Source: Gallaecimonas pentaromativorans (GTDB lineage: Bacteria; Pseudomonadota; Gammaproteobacteria; Enterobacterales; Gallaecimonadaceae). From it: 64,000 bases of DNA. The DNA lies in assembly GCF_003751625.1 (NCBI RefSeq), contig NZ_RJUL01000005.1, positions 62,001 to 126,000 on the forward strand. The letters run 5' to 3'. The notes beneath the pieces are model-generated. The model was not told the origin of the DNA. It did no database searches and saw only the letters and a list, made by a program, of their open reading frames with translations. Positions 18,026 through 27,087 of this stretch are shown piece by piece. The position numbers and the translations under genes were made by a program. The number at the start of each line of letters is the position of its first letter. Position 1 is the stretch's first letter.

Positions 18026-19741
18026 ATGGCGCCACAATGGTTGGCCGTCGGCGGCAGTGCGGGAACTGCGCTGATGTTTATGTTGCTCTGGGGTTTGGGT
18101 TTTCGCCAGAAGCGCTTTTTGCAAAAGCGCTGCGACCACTTACAACAGCAACTGAAAGTGCGCGACGAGTTGGCAAACCAGGCAAGGACAGGCTGGGTTG
18201 TTTTGGACCAGAACCTCGATATCCACAGCGTCAGCACGTCCCTTAATAACCTCTTTGACGATCCCAAGGGCGCCGTTGGCAGCCATGTGTCGGCCTTGGC
18301 GTTGCCCTGGCCGCTGGCCGCCCTGCGCGCCTGGCGCGATGGTAAAAGCGCTTTTTTTGAGCAACAGGTGCCGGACTACCAGCTCTGGGGCTATCGCCGC
18401 GACGGCCTTTTATGGGTGCAAATCACCTGCCAGCGCGGCTTGCAACAGCAGCTGCGTACCCTGCGCCAACAACTGCAAAAAGACGGCTTAACCGGTCTTT
18501 TAAACCGCCAGGGTTTTATCTTGCGCCTGGCCGCCGAGGGCCTGGGGGGGGCGCTGTTGGTGCAGCTCAATCTCAGCCGCTTTCGCCTCCTTAATGACAA
18601 CCTGGGCCTGGACGCCGGCGACAACCTGCTGCGCCGCCTGGGCGAATTGGTCGAGGGGGCGCTTCGCCATGGCGAATTTGCCGCCCGCCCCGACGGCGAC
18701 ACCTTCTGGCTGCGCCTCGACGGCACCAAGCCCTGGCAAGAACGGCTCGAAGGCCTTATCAAGGTGCTGGGCGAAGCGGTGGACCGCAGCATCCCTCAGG
18801 GCTTTCCGCTGGCCGTCAAGGCCGGGATCTGTGAGGCCGAAGAGGGCATGGACTTGTGGGAAGGGCTGCGCCGCGCCGATTTTGCCTGCCACCTGGCCTC
18901 CGACCAGCCCTGGGTGAGATTCAGCGCCGACCACCCGGTGCTGGTGCAGCGCCTGCAGGCCTCCAAATGGGCCAAGGCGGTGAGCCATGCCATTAATACC
19001 GACAACTTCCTGCTGTTCTATCAGCCCCTCGAATCCCTTAAACCCCAACACGGGCCGCTACGGGCCGAGGTGCTGGTAAGGATGCTGGGGGAGGACGGCG
19101 AAATGCTAAGCCCTGGGCGCTTTTTGGCGGCAACTGAGGATTTTCGCCTCACCAGCCGCCTTGACCGCTGGGTTATCAAGGCTGTGATCGACTGGCTGGG
19201 CAAACACCCGCAGCTGCACGACCACCTAGTGCTGGCGGTGAATTTAAGTGGCCAGAGCCTTTCCGACAGCCGCTTTGCCCTGGCCATTCGCCAGTGGCTG
19301 GCAGAGGCGGCCGTGCCGGCCAAAACCTTGTGCATCGAGATAACCGAATCGGTGGCCATCGATAACCTCAAAGAAGCGCGCCGCTTTATGCGGGCTTTGC
19401 AAGAGGTGGGAGTGCGCTTTGCCCTTGACGATTTTGGCAGCGGCTTTTCGTCTTTCAAATACTTGCAGGCGCTGCCGGTGGATTACGTGAAGATAGACGG
19501 CAGCCTTATTCAAGATTTGCTGCGCTCACGCCGCGACCGCGCCATAGTGCGGGGCATAGCGTCGGTGTGCCGGGGCTTGTCGCTGCCGGTGGTGGCGGAG
19601 TTTGTGGATAAGCCGGAGTTGCTGGAGTTCGTGCGCAGGTTGGGGCTGGATTATGCTCAGGGCAACCTTATCGGTCGCCCCTCCCGGTTGGATTTGCTGC
19701 CCCTGGAGTGGCAGGAGCAGCAGGACGAAGTGGTCGGTTAA
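18026..19741 (+). CDS. Membrane GGDEF-EAL protein, probable c-di-GMP phosphodiesterase
   Basis: About 571 residues: one N-terminal membrane segment (WLAVGGSAGTALMFMLLWGLGF), a PAS-like region, a GGDEF domain, then EAL. The GGDEF signature is degenerate (DGDTF in place of GGDEF), so no cyclase activity is expected. The EAL domain keeps its catalytic set: the Glu of EVLVR, Asn in VNLSG, Glu in IEITES, DDFGSGF, KIDG, VAEF and AQGN. The start at 18026 follows GGAG by 8 bases; the frame is open to 17957 but without a ribosome site. The dead GGDEF may bind GTP to regulate EAL, as in similar tandem proteins. Confidence 0.87.
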   Translation: MAPQWLAVGGSAGTALMFMLLWGLGFRQKRFLQKRCDHLQQQLKVRDELANQARTGWVVLDQNLDIHSVSTSLNNLFDDPKGAVGSHVSALALPWPLAALRAWRDGKSAFFEQQVPDYQLWGYRRDGLLWVQITCQRGLQQQLRTLRQQLQKDGLTGLLNRQGFILRLAAEGLGGALLVQLNLSRFRLLNDNLGLDAGDNLLRRLGELVEGALRHGEFAARPDGDTFWLRLDGTKPWQERLEGLIKVLGEAVDRSIPQGFPLAVKAGICEAEEGMDLWEGLRRADFACHLASDQPWVRFSADHPVLVQRLQASKWAKAVSHAINTDNFLLFYQPLESLKPQHGPLRAEVLVRMLGEDGEMLSPGRFLAATEDFRLTSRLDRWVIKAVIDWLGKHPQLHDHLVLAVNLSGQSLSDSRFALAIRQWLAEAAVPAKTLCIEITESVAIDNLKEARRFMRALQEVGVRFALDDFGSGFSSFKYLQALPVDYVKIDGSLIQDLLRSRRDRAIVRGIASVCRGLSLPVVAEFVDKPELLEFVRRLGLDYAQGNLIGRPSRLDLLPLEWQEQQDEVVG

Positions 19742-20094
19742 AGTGCTGTGTTCTCAGCGACTGGGCTCTCCACGTCCAGTAGTTGGGCCCTGTTGGAGCG
19801 CACCGCGCGGTGCGCATGGGGTTTGTGCAGGTAGGTCTTGAGTTGTCGCTGCAGTTTTTGGGTCAGGGCACTTAAGGCAACGTAGCCGTCCAGATCGCGC
19901 GCCTTGGCCACCAAGTCCCCGTTGGGCAACCCGATGCTGGCTTCCATAACCACGGCCATGCCGTCACGGTCAATAACCAGTTTGGGGTTGATAAGGGGCA
20001 CATCGAAGCGTTCAAGTTTGCTCAGTTGTTTTTGGATCTGAGCCTCAAGCGCGGCGGTGACTGGCTGGGTCCGGCTGGTGATGTCGATACGCAT
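19738..20094 (-). CDS. Ribosome hibernation promoting factor, HPF/RaiA family
   Basis: 118 residues with the short HPF/YfiA fold: MRIDITSRTQPVTAALEAQIQKQLSKLERF, then a basic mid-part and a variable tail. Family role: binds the 30S decoding centre to stabilise inactive ribosomes in stationary phase or anaerobiosis. The ATG at 20094 is 7 bases after GGAGG, so the upstream in-frame ATGs are rejected. Its 3' end overlaps the convergent EAL gene by 4 bp. A near-consensus FNR site lies upstream, which fits anaerobic induction. Confidence 0.85.
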   Translation of the reverse strand: MRIDITSRTQPVTAALEAQIQKQLSKLERFDVPLINPKLVIDRDGMAVVMEASIGLPNGDLVAKARDLDGYVALSALTQKLQRQLKTYLHKPHAHRAVRSNRAQLLDVESPVAENTAL

Positions 20095-20168
20095 ATAAAG
20101 ACCTCCATGAGTCATCACTTGTGTATTGCCTTCACCCCCAACCTACGCCTTTGCATCGCCGCTGTCAT

Positions 20169-20182
20169 GTGATCTTGATCAA
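20169..20182. promoter_or_regulatory. FNR/ANR-type box between hpf and regB
   Basis: GTGAT-CTTG-ATCAA matches the FNR consensus TTGAT-N4-ATCAA at 9 of 10 defined positions. It lies 75 bp from the hpf start and 115 bp from the regB start, so it could serve either or both. Confidence 0.55.
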
Positions 20183-20296
20183 CTTTTTATGGCTTTGGGG
20201 TCGTGGCAAAATAAAGCGTGAATTGCCTGGCAGAACCTGCCGAAATGGCCTTGCCGTGGGCCCACCGGGCAGGCATAGTTGAGAGGATTTATCCCC

Positions 20297-21427
20297 GTGT
20301 TAGCCGCCAAAGACATCCAAGCCATGCGCCTTATCCTCTGGGCCAGCGAAGCCATGATGCTGCTCTGGGTGGGCATTGCCGAACTTCCCTATCACCTCTT
20401 TTGGTTACTGGCCATTTGGTTTTGCCAGGGGCTGCTGGGCGCCCTTAGCCTGCGTTTTAACGCCCACTGGACCATGCTGCTGGTGGACATGGTGCTGCTG
20501 ACCCTACTTTTCGCCCTCTCCGGTGGCCACACCAACCCCTTTGTGTCCTTGTACCTGTTGCCGGTGGTGATCGTGCTACTGGCCAAAGCCGAGGGCGCAG
20601 CGGTGTGGATCTCGGTGCTGGCCGTGGCCGGTTACAGCTCGCTGATGCTGCTGCCGGACGACATGGGCTGGCACAAGCCCGGCCACTACTGGGGCATGTG
20701 GGCCAACGCCATGCTGACCATGGCGATCATGGTGATCTTTGCCCTTCGTACCAGCAAGGTGATGCGCCGCCAGCAAGCGGCGATCAGCAACCTGCGCGAG
20801 CGCCAGCTGCGTTCCGAGCAGGTGATGGCGGTGGCTTCCCAGGCGGCGCTCTCGGCCCATCAGCTGGCTACCCCGCTTTCCGTTGCCAGGCTCACTGCCG
20901 ATGAGCTGGCCGACGAGCAACCCGACCCTCGCCTTGGCAGCCTGCGCCAGGCGTTGGAGCGTTGCAGCGCACTTTTGCAAAAAATCCGTGAAGCGGCAGA
21001 ACCCCAGCCTGCCGGCGCCATGGCCATAGAGGCGCTGCTTGGCGCCCTGGCCGAGCGTTTTCGGCTGCTCCGCCCCGAGGCCGAACTGGTGCTGCCGGCC
21101 AGCATTGAGGGCGAGGTCAAAGGGGATGCCACCCTGGTGCCGGCCATTCTCAACCTTTTGGATAACGCTGCCCATCAGGGCTCGGTTATTCACCTTACGC
21201 TGTCGAGCGATGCCGGCCATTGGCTGCTGAGAATTGACGACGGCGGCCCGGGGCTGGCCCCTGAGCTTGCCAAAGCCCTTGGCCAGCCGCTGCCCTCAGA
21301 CCGCCACCCCGGCCCCGGCCTTGGCCTGTTCCTGGCCCACGCCAGCTTCGAGCGGCTGGGGGGCTTTTTACGCATAGAGGGTGATGGCAACCAAAGCTGG
21401 CTGGAAGTGGGGCTCGTAAAATCATGA
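20297..21427 (+). CDS. regB: RegB/PrrB-type redox sensor histidine kinase
   Basis: About 376 residues with six membrane helices, the GG-xx-NPF motif (SGGHTNPF) that RegB uses to sense ubiquinone, an H-box (SAHQLATPLS), and ATPase N/G boxes (LLDNAAHQG, DDGGPGL, GPGLGLFLAHA). A cysteine in LERCSALL, 35 residues after the H-box His, is where RegB carries its redox-active Cys. The GTG at 20297 has AGAGGA 9 bases upstream and replaces the TTG at 20279. It overlaps regA by 4 bp (ATGA). Expected role: repress autophosphorylation under aerobic conditions and control respiratory genes. Confidence 0.88.
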   Translation: MLAAKDIQAMRLILWASEAMMLLWVGIAELPYHLFWLLAIWFCQGLLGALSLRFNAHWTMLLVDMVLLTLLFALSGGHTNPFVSLYLLPVVIVLLAKAEGAAVWISVLAVAGYSSLMLLPDDMGWHKPGHYWGMWANAMLTMAIMVIFALRTSKVMRRQQAAISNLRERQLRSEQVMAVASQAALSAHQLATPLSVARLTADELADEQPDPRLGSLRQALERCSALLQKIREAAEPQPAGAMAIEALLGALAERFRLLRPEAELVLPASIEGEVKGDATLVPAILNLLDNAAHQGSVIHLTLSSDAGHWLLRIDDGGPGLAPELAKALGQPLPSDRHPGPGLGLFLAHASFERLGGFLRIEGDGNQSWLEVGLVKS

Positions 21428-21966
21428 AACTGCTGCTGCTAGAAGACGACCAGGCGCTGGGCCAAACCTTGCAGCGGGTCCTTACCCGCAAAGGCTTTGA
21501 GGTGCGCCACCTTAGCCACTGCGAGCCGCTGCTTTGTGAGGCGCAGGCCTTTGGCCCGCAAGTGGTGCTGCTGGATTTAAAGCTTGGCGCCACCACCAGT
21601 TTGCCTTTTATCGAGCCGCTGCGCTCGCTGCTGCCGCAGGCGCGCATTCTGGTGATAACCGGCTACGCCGCCATTGCCTCGGCGGTGGCGGCCATCAAGG
21701 CCGGGGCTGACGATTATCTCCCCAAGCCCTTGGACATGGCCTCCTTGTTGGCAGCCATCGGTGGCGAGCAGCGGCTTGGCGCCGAGGCGGCGCCGCTGCC
21801 GCCGGCCAGGCTTGAGTGGGAGCATATCCAAAAGGTGCTGGCCGACAACGACGGCAACGTCTCCGCCACCGCACGCTCCCTTGGCATGCACCGGCGCACA
21901 CTACAACGTAAACTGGCCAAGCATCCGGTCGCCTGCGAGCCGGACAACGGCGCACATTCATCATAG
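21424..21966 (+). CDS. regA: RegA/PrrA-type response regulator
   Basis: 180 residues: a receiver domain (acidic pair EDD at 7-9, phospho-Asp in LLDLKLG, Thr in VITGYA, Lys in LPKPLD) and a Fis-like helix-turn-helix at the C-terminus (GNVSATARSLGMHRRTLQRKLAK), the hallmark of RegA. The spacer between them is short and proline-rich. Coupled to regB by ATGA overlap. It probably controls the cytochrome gene downstream and other redox genes. Confidence 0.9.
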   Translation: MKLLLLEDDQALGQTLQRVLTRKGFEVRHLSHCEPLLCEAQAFGPQVVLLDLKLGATTSLPFIEPLRSLLPQARILVITGYAAIASAVAAIKAGADDYLPKPLDMASLLAAIGGEQRLGAEAAPLPPARLEWEHIQKVLADNDGNVSATARSLGMHRRTLQRKLAKHPVACEPDNGAHSS

Positions 21967-21975
21967 GGACAGGCC

Positions 21976-22614
21976 ATGGTCAAGGTTTGGGACAGCTTTA
22001 TCCGAGGCTTTCACTGGGGGCAGTTGCTGCTGCTTATCGGCTGTTGGTGGAGCGCCGAGGCAGGGGAAATGGTGTGGCACCAATGGCTGGCCATGACCCT
22101 GCTGGCGTTCTGGCTGATCCGCATCCTGTGGGGTTTTGTGGGCTCGGCCAGCGCCAGGTTTAGCCACTTTGTGGTGTCGCCAGCCAAGGCCTTTGCCTAT
22201 GGCCGCGCCCTGGCCCGTGGCCAGGCGCCAGCAACGGCGGGCCACAATCCGCTGGGCGGCTGGATGGTGCTGGTATTGCTTGCGGTGGTGGGCATTCAGC
22301 TTGGCAGCGGGCTTTTTGCCAGTGACGAAATCTTCACCGAAGGGCCGCTCAGCCATTTAGTGAGCAGCGAAACCGCCACCTGGCTGACCCGCCTGCATCA
22401 TCTGAATTTTGATTTTATCGTCTGGCTGGGCCTTGCCCACCTGCTGGCGGTTATTTTGCACTGCGCCAAGGGCGAGCGGCTGGTACCGGCCATGTTTACC
22501 GGCCGCAAACGGGGCATTGACGGCCCCAGCCAGGTGCGGGCTAGCTGGCCGGCCTGGTTTTGTTTCTTGCTGCTTTGGGGGCTGTTGTACTGGAGTTGGG
22601 GCAGCGGCCTTTAA
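21976..22614 (+). CDS. Cytochrome b561-family membrane protein
   Basis: 212 residues, with four or five membrane helices of the bacterial b561/Ni-Fe-hydrogenase b-subunit fold. Candidate haem ligands: His in RGFHWG near residue 14, His in HHLNFDF, and the His in GLAHLLAVILHCAKG. It starts 9 bp after regA and belongs to the same operon, so a redox role under RegBA is likely, for example passing electrons between quinol and a periplasmic partner. No partner enzyme is encoded here. Its stop overlaps the convergent GGDEF gene by 4 bp. Confidence 0.82.
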   Translation: MVKVWDSFIRGFHWGQLLLLIGCWWSAEAGEMVWHQWLAMTLLAFWLIRILWGFVGSASARFSHFVVSPAKAFAYGRALARGQAPATAGHNPLGGWMVLVLLAVVGIQLGSGLFASDEIFTEGPLSHLVSSETATWLTRLHHLNFDFIVWLGLAHLLAVILHCAKGERLVPAMFTGRKRGIDGPSQVRASWPAWFCFLLLWGLLYWSWGSGL

Positions 22615-23957
22615 ATGGTGTGATCAGGCTCGCTGTCGCGGTGCTTGTCTTGATACATGTGCTTGTCGGCGCGGGTCAGCAGGGTATCGATGTCATCCCC
22701 CGGGCTTGGGAAGCTGTAACCCAGGGCCGTTGAGATGCGCAGCACCAAGCTGTTATCCAAGTGCATATCGCGGTTAACCGCTTCTAGCAGCCGCTTTGCA
22801 ATGGCATCGGCTTGCTCACGGTCTTTGATGCCGTCCAGCACCCCGACGAACTCATCCCCGCCCAACCTATAGTACTGGTCGCTGGGGCGTGACACTTCCT
22901 GCAGGCGCCTTGCCACCATCACTAACACGTCGTCGCCGGTTTCGTGGCCGTGGTTGTCGTTGATCTCTTTAAAGCCGTTGAGGTCGAGATAGACAATACC
23001 AAACGGCTGGCCGCTTTTGCGGTATTGGCCGAGGTTGTCATTGAGCTTTTGGTAAAAGGCGCGGCGGTTGGGCAGCCCGGTGAGACTGTCGGTATTGACC
23101 AATATCTTGTTGCGGCTGTGTTCGCGGATGATGGTGAAAAACATGCCGGCAAACACCATGGATGCCAGCCAGCCTATCACCCGGGTCAGCTGTAGCCACC
23201 AAAGCCCCTTGGGTGGCTGGGCGGTGGCGGCCAGCATCCAGGTTTCGTTGTGCAGGTACAGGGGCAGGCTGATGTATTGCGGGCCCTCCAGCACTTTGGG
23301 GTCGCCAAAGATAAAGCCCTTGTTCTGCTTGGACGGGTTGTAAAGGTAAAGATGCAGGTTGGCAGGCTCAGCGGTGACCTGGGATGCAGCCAGCAATTTG
23401 TCGATATCCAGCACCACACTGATAATCCCCCACAACTTGCCGTCTTTGACAAATACCGGGGTGCGGTTAATGAGCCCCCGGCCGCCCTGGATAAGTGTCA
23501 CCGGCCCGTCCAATACCGTTTCTTTGAGCGCTACGGCCTTTTCCACATAGGGCCACTGCTCGGGTACCTTGCGAAAATCCACATTGAGAACCTTCTCGTT
23601 GCCCTTGAGGGGGTAGACCATCCGCACCACCAAATCTGGCGCCACCGCAATACTGCGAATGCTTTTGCCGTCGATATAGATGTTCTTAATGACCGGGTCG
23701 ATTTGCTCGCGAGTCGCGTCGGGGTAGGCCTGCAGGTAGGCGGCAAGGCCTCGCACCAGGTAAATGGCGGCGTTGCTGTGGGCTTCGATACGGGTGCGAA
23801 GGTTTATAAGCTCGTTGGTGACCCGGGCCCTGGCGTCGGCCTGGCGATTAATGGAGATCAGGTGGTGGAATATCTCAACGGTACCGACAGCCACCAAGAA
23901 GATCGCAACAGTGCCCAAGTAGGTCAGGCGGGAGAGCTGTAGGTCGCGCTGTCGCAT
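22611..23957 (-). CDS. CHASE-domain diguanylate cyclase
   Basis: 448 residues: an N-terminal helix (LTYLGTVAIFLVAVGTVEIF), a periplasmic CHASE-type sensor (about 60-240), a second helix (VIGWLASMVFAGMFFTII), then a GGDEF domain. The active site is intact (RLGGDEFVGVLDG) and an inhibitory I-site RPSD lies five residues before it, so a feedback-controlled cyclase is expected. It makes c-di-GMP, opposing the EAL protein 3 kb away. The CHASE ligand is unknown. Confidence 0.9.
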   Translation of the reverse strand: MRQRDLQLSRLTYLGTVAIFLVAVGTVEIFHHLISINRQADARARVTNELINLRTRIEAHSNAAIYLVRGLAAYLQAYPDATREQIDPVIKNIYIDGKSIRSIAVAPDLVVRMVYPLKGNEKVLNVDFRKVPEQWPYVEKAVALKETVLDGPVTLIQGGRGLINRTPVFVKDGKLWGIISVVLDIDKLLAASQVTAEPANLHLYLYNPSKQNKGFIFGDPKVLEGPQYISLPLYLHNETWMLAATAQPPKGLWWLQLTRVIGWLASMVFAGMFFTIIREHSRNKILVNTDSLTGLPNRRAFYQKLNDNLGQYRKSGQPFGIVYLDLNGFKEINDNHGHETGDDVLVMVARRLQEVSRPSDQYYRLGGDEFVGVLDGIKDREQADAIAKRLLEAVNRDMHLDNSLVLRISTALGYSFPSPGDDIDTLLTRADKHMYQDKHRDSEPDHTI

Positions 23958-24298
23958 CGGATACCCAGAATGCTATTTCTGTAACATAGTCAGACCATTC
24001 GCAGTGCAGTGCAAGTAGACAGCCGCTAATGCGAACTAAAACTTAACAGCTATGTTGCCTCCCGGCGTGCACTGGACGGCCAAAATGAGACGTTTTCTTG
24101 CCTTTTTTGAGTCAAGTGGCTGTCGGTAAAGATTTTTTCCTTTAGCCTTCACAAATGCCCCCATTTTGTATGACACGCGGCTGGTGCAACCCGGCCCTGC
24201 TGCTTTGCTGTGGGCACTTCCCTCTTCTTGCAGTTTGTTGGCCCGGGGTGCCGCACCGCTGCCGGATGGGTTTCAAAAATGAACGAGGCAAGGTGTCG

Positions 24299-26113
24299 AT
24301 GAATCTTCCGTTGTCTTACAGTTTGATCCCGGTTCCTAGGCCGCTGTGCATCACGCTGACCCTGCTGATGGCCTTGCTGATTTTCAGCCTCGATTACTTC
24401 ACCCATTTCGATATGGCCATGGCCACCCTGTATGTGATTGTGGTGGCCATGGCCGCCAACTTTGCCAGTCGCCTGGGGCTTATCGCCATCATCTTCGGCT
24501 GTTTGGGCCTGGCCTGGCTGGGGTTCATGTTGGGCTCGGGCAACCCGCTCCATTTTGTTATCAGCCTGGTTGCCATTATTGCCACCGGCCTCTTGGTGGG
24601 GCGCAGTCGCAACGCCTTTCGGGAGCTTGAGCGCCAGGCAAGCCTGCTGGAACTGACTCACGACGCCATCTTTGTACGCGGCCTTGACGACAAAATTCAG
24701 TATTGGAATAGCGGCGCCGAAGAGCTCTACGGTTTTGGCCGCCAGCAGGCCCAGGGCCGGGTTAGCCACGAGCTTCTTAACACCGGCGCCGAGCAGTCTG
24801 TTGCTCCCATCACCAGCGAACTGATGCGCACTGGCCGCTGGAAGGGCGAGCTGGTTCAGCAGCGCGCCGACGGCGCCTGGCTGACCGTTTCCAGCCGCTG
24901 GGCGCTACTGCGCGACAGCCGCGGCCGGCCCCTGGCGATACTGGAGAGCAACAACGACATCACCGAACGCAAAAAGGCCGAGGCCAGCCTCAAAGAGCAA
25001 GAACGCAGCAAGCGGGTTGCCCTGGCTACTATCCCGGCGCTGGTGTGGATAAGCCGCTCCGATATGTCTCTCGACTACGTTAATGCTCACTGGCAGGCGC
25101 AGGGGTTTGGGGAGTCGGCCAAGACGCTTGGCTGGTGCCAATTGCTCCACCCCGACGACACCGCCCAGTGGGACGCCAAATGGCAACTGGCCTGGCAGTC
25201 TCAAAAGCAGGGTTTGGAAGTGGAGGCCCGGTTGCGGCTGAATGACGGCAGCTACCGCTGGTTTTTACACCGCGCCTTGCCGATTTACGGTGACGACGGC
25301 GAGGTGGCCCGCTGGTACGGCACCAGCATCGACATTCAGGAGCGTAAAAGTGCGCAGGAAGCCCTTATCAAGGCCCAGGCCGAGCTGGCCCATACCAGCC
25401 GGGTGTTAAGCCTCGGGGAGTTGGCGGCTTCCATTGCCCATGAAGTGAATCAGCCGATCACCACTGTGGTTACCCATGGCGAGGCGCTCCAGCTTTGGTT
25501 AAGACGGCCCGAGCTTGCCACCGAAGAAATTAAAGCCGGTGTCGCCGCCATGGTGGCCGAAGGGCGACGGGCCGGGGAGATCATCCGCCGGCTGCGGGAC
25601 ATGGCCCGTAACAGCCAGGCCCAGCACGGCCCTTTGCAATGTGCGGCGCTGGCCGAGGAGGTGCTGGCCATGGTGCGCCACGAGCTGGAGCGAAAAAAGG
25701 TGCGCCTAAGCCTTGAGGCCAGCTCTTCTTTGCCGCAAATCGCTGGCGACAGGGTGCAGTTGCAGCAGGTGCTGCTGAACCTCATCTTGAATGCCATTCA
25801 GGCCATGGCCCAGGTGCCTGAAGAGGCCCGCCACTTGCGCCTTGATATCAGTGAATCAGGCCAGAGCCTGACCTTCAGCGTTACCGATTCAGGCATGGGC
25901 ATACCGCCCGGCCAGCATCAGCAGCTGTTCAACGCCTTCTATACCACCCGCGAAGAAGGCATGGGCATGGGGCTTTCCATTTGCCGCTCCATCATTGAAG
26001 CCCACGACGGGCAGATCTGGGCAGAAACGCCGGCAAGTGGCGGCGCCCGCTTTAGCTTTACCCTGCCGGTGGCCGCCGAAACTGCCCTGGTGGCTGACCA
26101 TGCACCTCTTTAA
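24299..26113 (+). CDS. PAS-PAS sensor histidine kinase with membrane N-terminus
   Basis: About 604 residues. Four hydrophobic helices at the N-terminus (about 15-105, DUF4118/MASE-like), two PAS domains (ELTHDAIFVRGLDDKIQYWN and IPALVWISRSDMSLDYVN), HisKA with H-box SIAHEVNQPITT, and HATPase with NLILNAIQAM, DSGMGIPP and GMGMGLSICRSI. This resembles FixL/TodS-like kinases. The ATG at 24299 (after AAGGTG) removes a Cys-rich upstream extension that is unlikely to be translated. No response regulator is adjacent, so it is an orphan. Its last 56 bp overlap the convergent AraC gene. Confidence 0.87.
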   Translation: MNLPLSYSLIPVPRPLCITLTLLMALLIFSLDYFTHFDMAMATLYVIVVAMAANFASRLGLIAIIFGCLGLAWLGFMLGSGNPLHFVISLVAIIATGLLVGRSRNAFRELERQASLLELTHDAIFVRGLDDKIQYWNSGAEELYGFGRQQAQGRVSHELLNTGAEQSVAPITSELMRTGRWKGELVQQRADGAWLTVSSRWALLRDSRGRPLAILESNNDITERKKAEASLKEQERSKRVALATIPALVWISRSDMSLDYVNAHWQAQGFGESAKTLGWCQLLHPDDTAQWDAKWQLAWQSQKQGLEVEARLRLNDGSYRWFLHRALPIYGDDGEVARWYGTSIDIQERKSAQEALIKAQAELAHTSRVLSLGELAASIAHEVNQPITTVVTHGEALQLWLRRPELATEEIKAGVAAMVAEGRRAGEIIRRLRDMARNSQAQHGPLQCAALAEEVLAMVRHELERKKVRLSLEASSSLPQIAGDRVQLQQVLLNLILNAIQAMAQVPEEARHLRLDISESGQSLTFSVTDSGMGIPPGQHQQLFNAFYTTREEGMGMGLSICRSIIEAHDGQIWAETPASGGARFSFTLPVAAETALVADHAPL

Positions 26114-26969
26114 AGGCCCGGCTAAAGGCGGCCTGTGACAAATAACCGCATTGCTCGGCAATAAGGCCGATGCCGTGGGGCTGCTCCAGCAGCAACCTCG
26201 CGGCTAAGGTCATGCGCACCTGGGTGAGCCATTGTTGGGGCGTAAGGTGGTAGCTGGCGGCAAAGTGCCGGGCAAAGCTGGCCCGGGATAAATGGCAGCG
26301 CTCGGCCATGGTTTGCAAGGTCCAGGGAGCCTGGGGCTCGGCCAGTACGGCGCTAATGGCCCCGGCGATGCGGCTGTTGGCCATCAGTTTCAGCCAGCCC
26401 GGTTCGGTGTGCTGCTCGGCCAACAGCGCGCGCAGTACCAAGGTAAAGAGCGCGGCCGACAGCTCGGTTACAATGGCCGCGCCGCCGGGGGCATTGGCCT
26501 GGCTTTCTCTTGCCATCATCCGCACCAGAGCGCCCAGCTCCTGGCAATCATCACGCTGCTGGGTGGCAATGTGCAGCCAGGGCGGCTGCTGGCCAAACAG
26601 CAAAGCGCCATGGCGGCCTATCTTGAATTCCCCGCACAGCATCTCTAACAGCGGCCCGTCGCCTTGGCGCTCAAGGGCGGTTAACGCGCCGCTCTGGCGG
26701 GTCAGTAGCGGCGCCATCTGGCCTTGGGTGGTAAGGCTTTTTAGCTGGTGGGCGCTGGCCCTTGGCAACAGCACGATGTCGCCGCTCGATAAGGTAAGGC
26801 GCTTGCCGTCCAGCTCCAGCACGGCGCTGCCGCGCAAAATCAAGTGATAGGGGATCACCCCCAGAACCAGCTGCGGGTGGTCTGCCTGCCATTGGCCGGC
26901 AAAGCGGCAATGGAGGTCGACACTGCATTGGGGCGCCAGTAGCTGCACAAGGTGGCTGAGGTTATCCAT
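26058..26969 (-). CDS. AraC-family regulator with cupin N-terminus
   Basis: 303 residues: an N-terminal cupin-6-type sensing domain (about 1-180; RLTLSSGDIVLLPRASAHQ) and two helix-turn-helix motifs at the C-terminus (TLQTMAERCHLSRASFARHF and IAEQCGYLSQAAFSRAFKEVHG). The ATG at 26969 has AGGAGA 5 bases upstream. It is divergent from the CMD-family gene at 27088 and very probably controls it; this AraC/CMD pairing is common in proteobacteria. Its 3' end runs 56 bp into the histidine kinase gene. Confidence 0.88.
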   Translation of the reverse strand: MDNLSHLVQLLAPQCSVDLHCRFAGQWQADHPQLVLGVIPYHLILRGSAVLELDGKRLTLSSGDIVLLPRASAHQLKSLTTQGQMAPLLTRQSGALTALERQGDGPLLEMLCGEFKIGRHGALLFGQQPPWLHIATQQRDDCQELGALVRMMARESQANAPGGAAIVTELSAALFTLVLRALLAEQHTEPGWLKLMANSRIAGAISAVLAEPQAPWTLQTMAERCHLSRASFARHFAASYHLTPQQWLTQVRMTLAARLLLEQPHGIGLIAEQCGYLSQAAFSRAFKEVHGQPPGQFRRPPAG

Positions 26970-27087
26970 GACTCTCCTGAGACGATAGAGCATAAAGTGG
27001 CGACTTCTGAGCGCAGATTGTGCACCGGCTGCTCCCTAATATGAAGTCATCGCCAACGGGGCGACAGCATTTATCAGGAGAGACACC

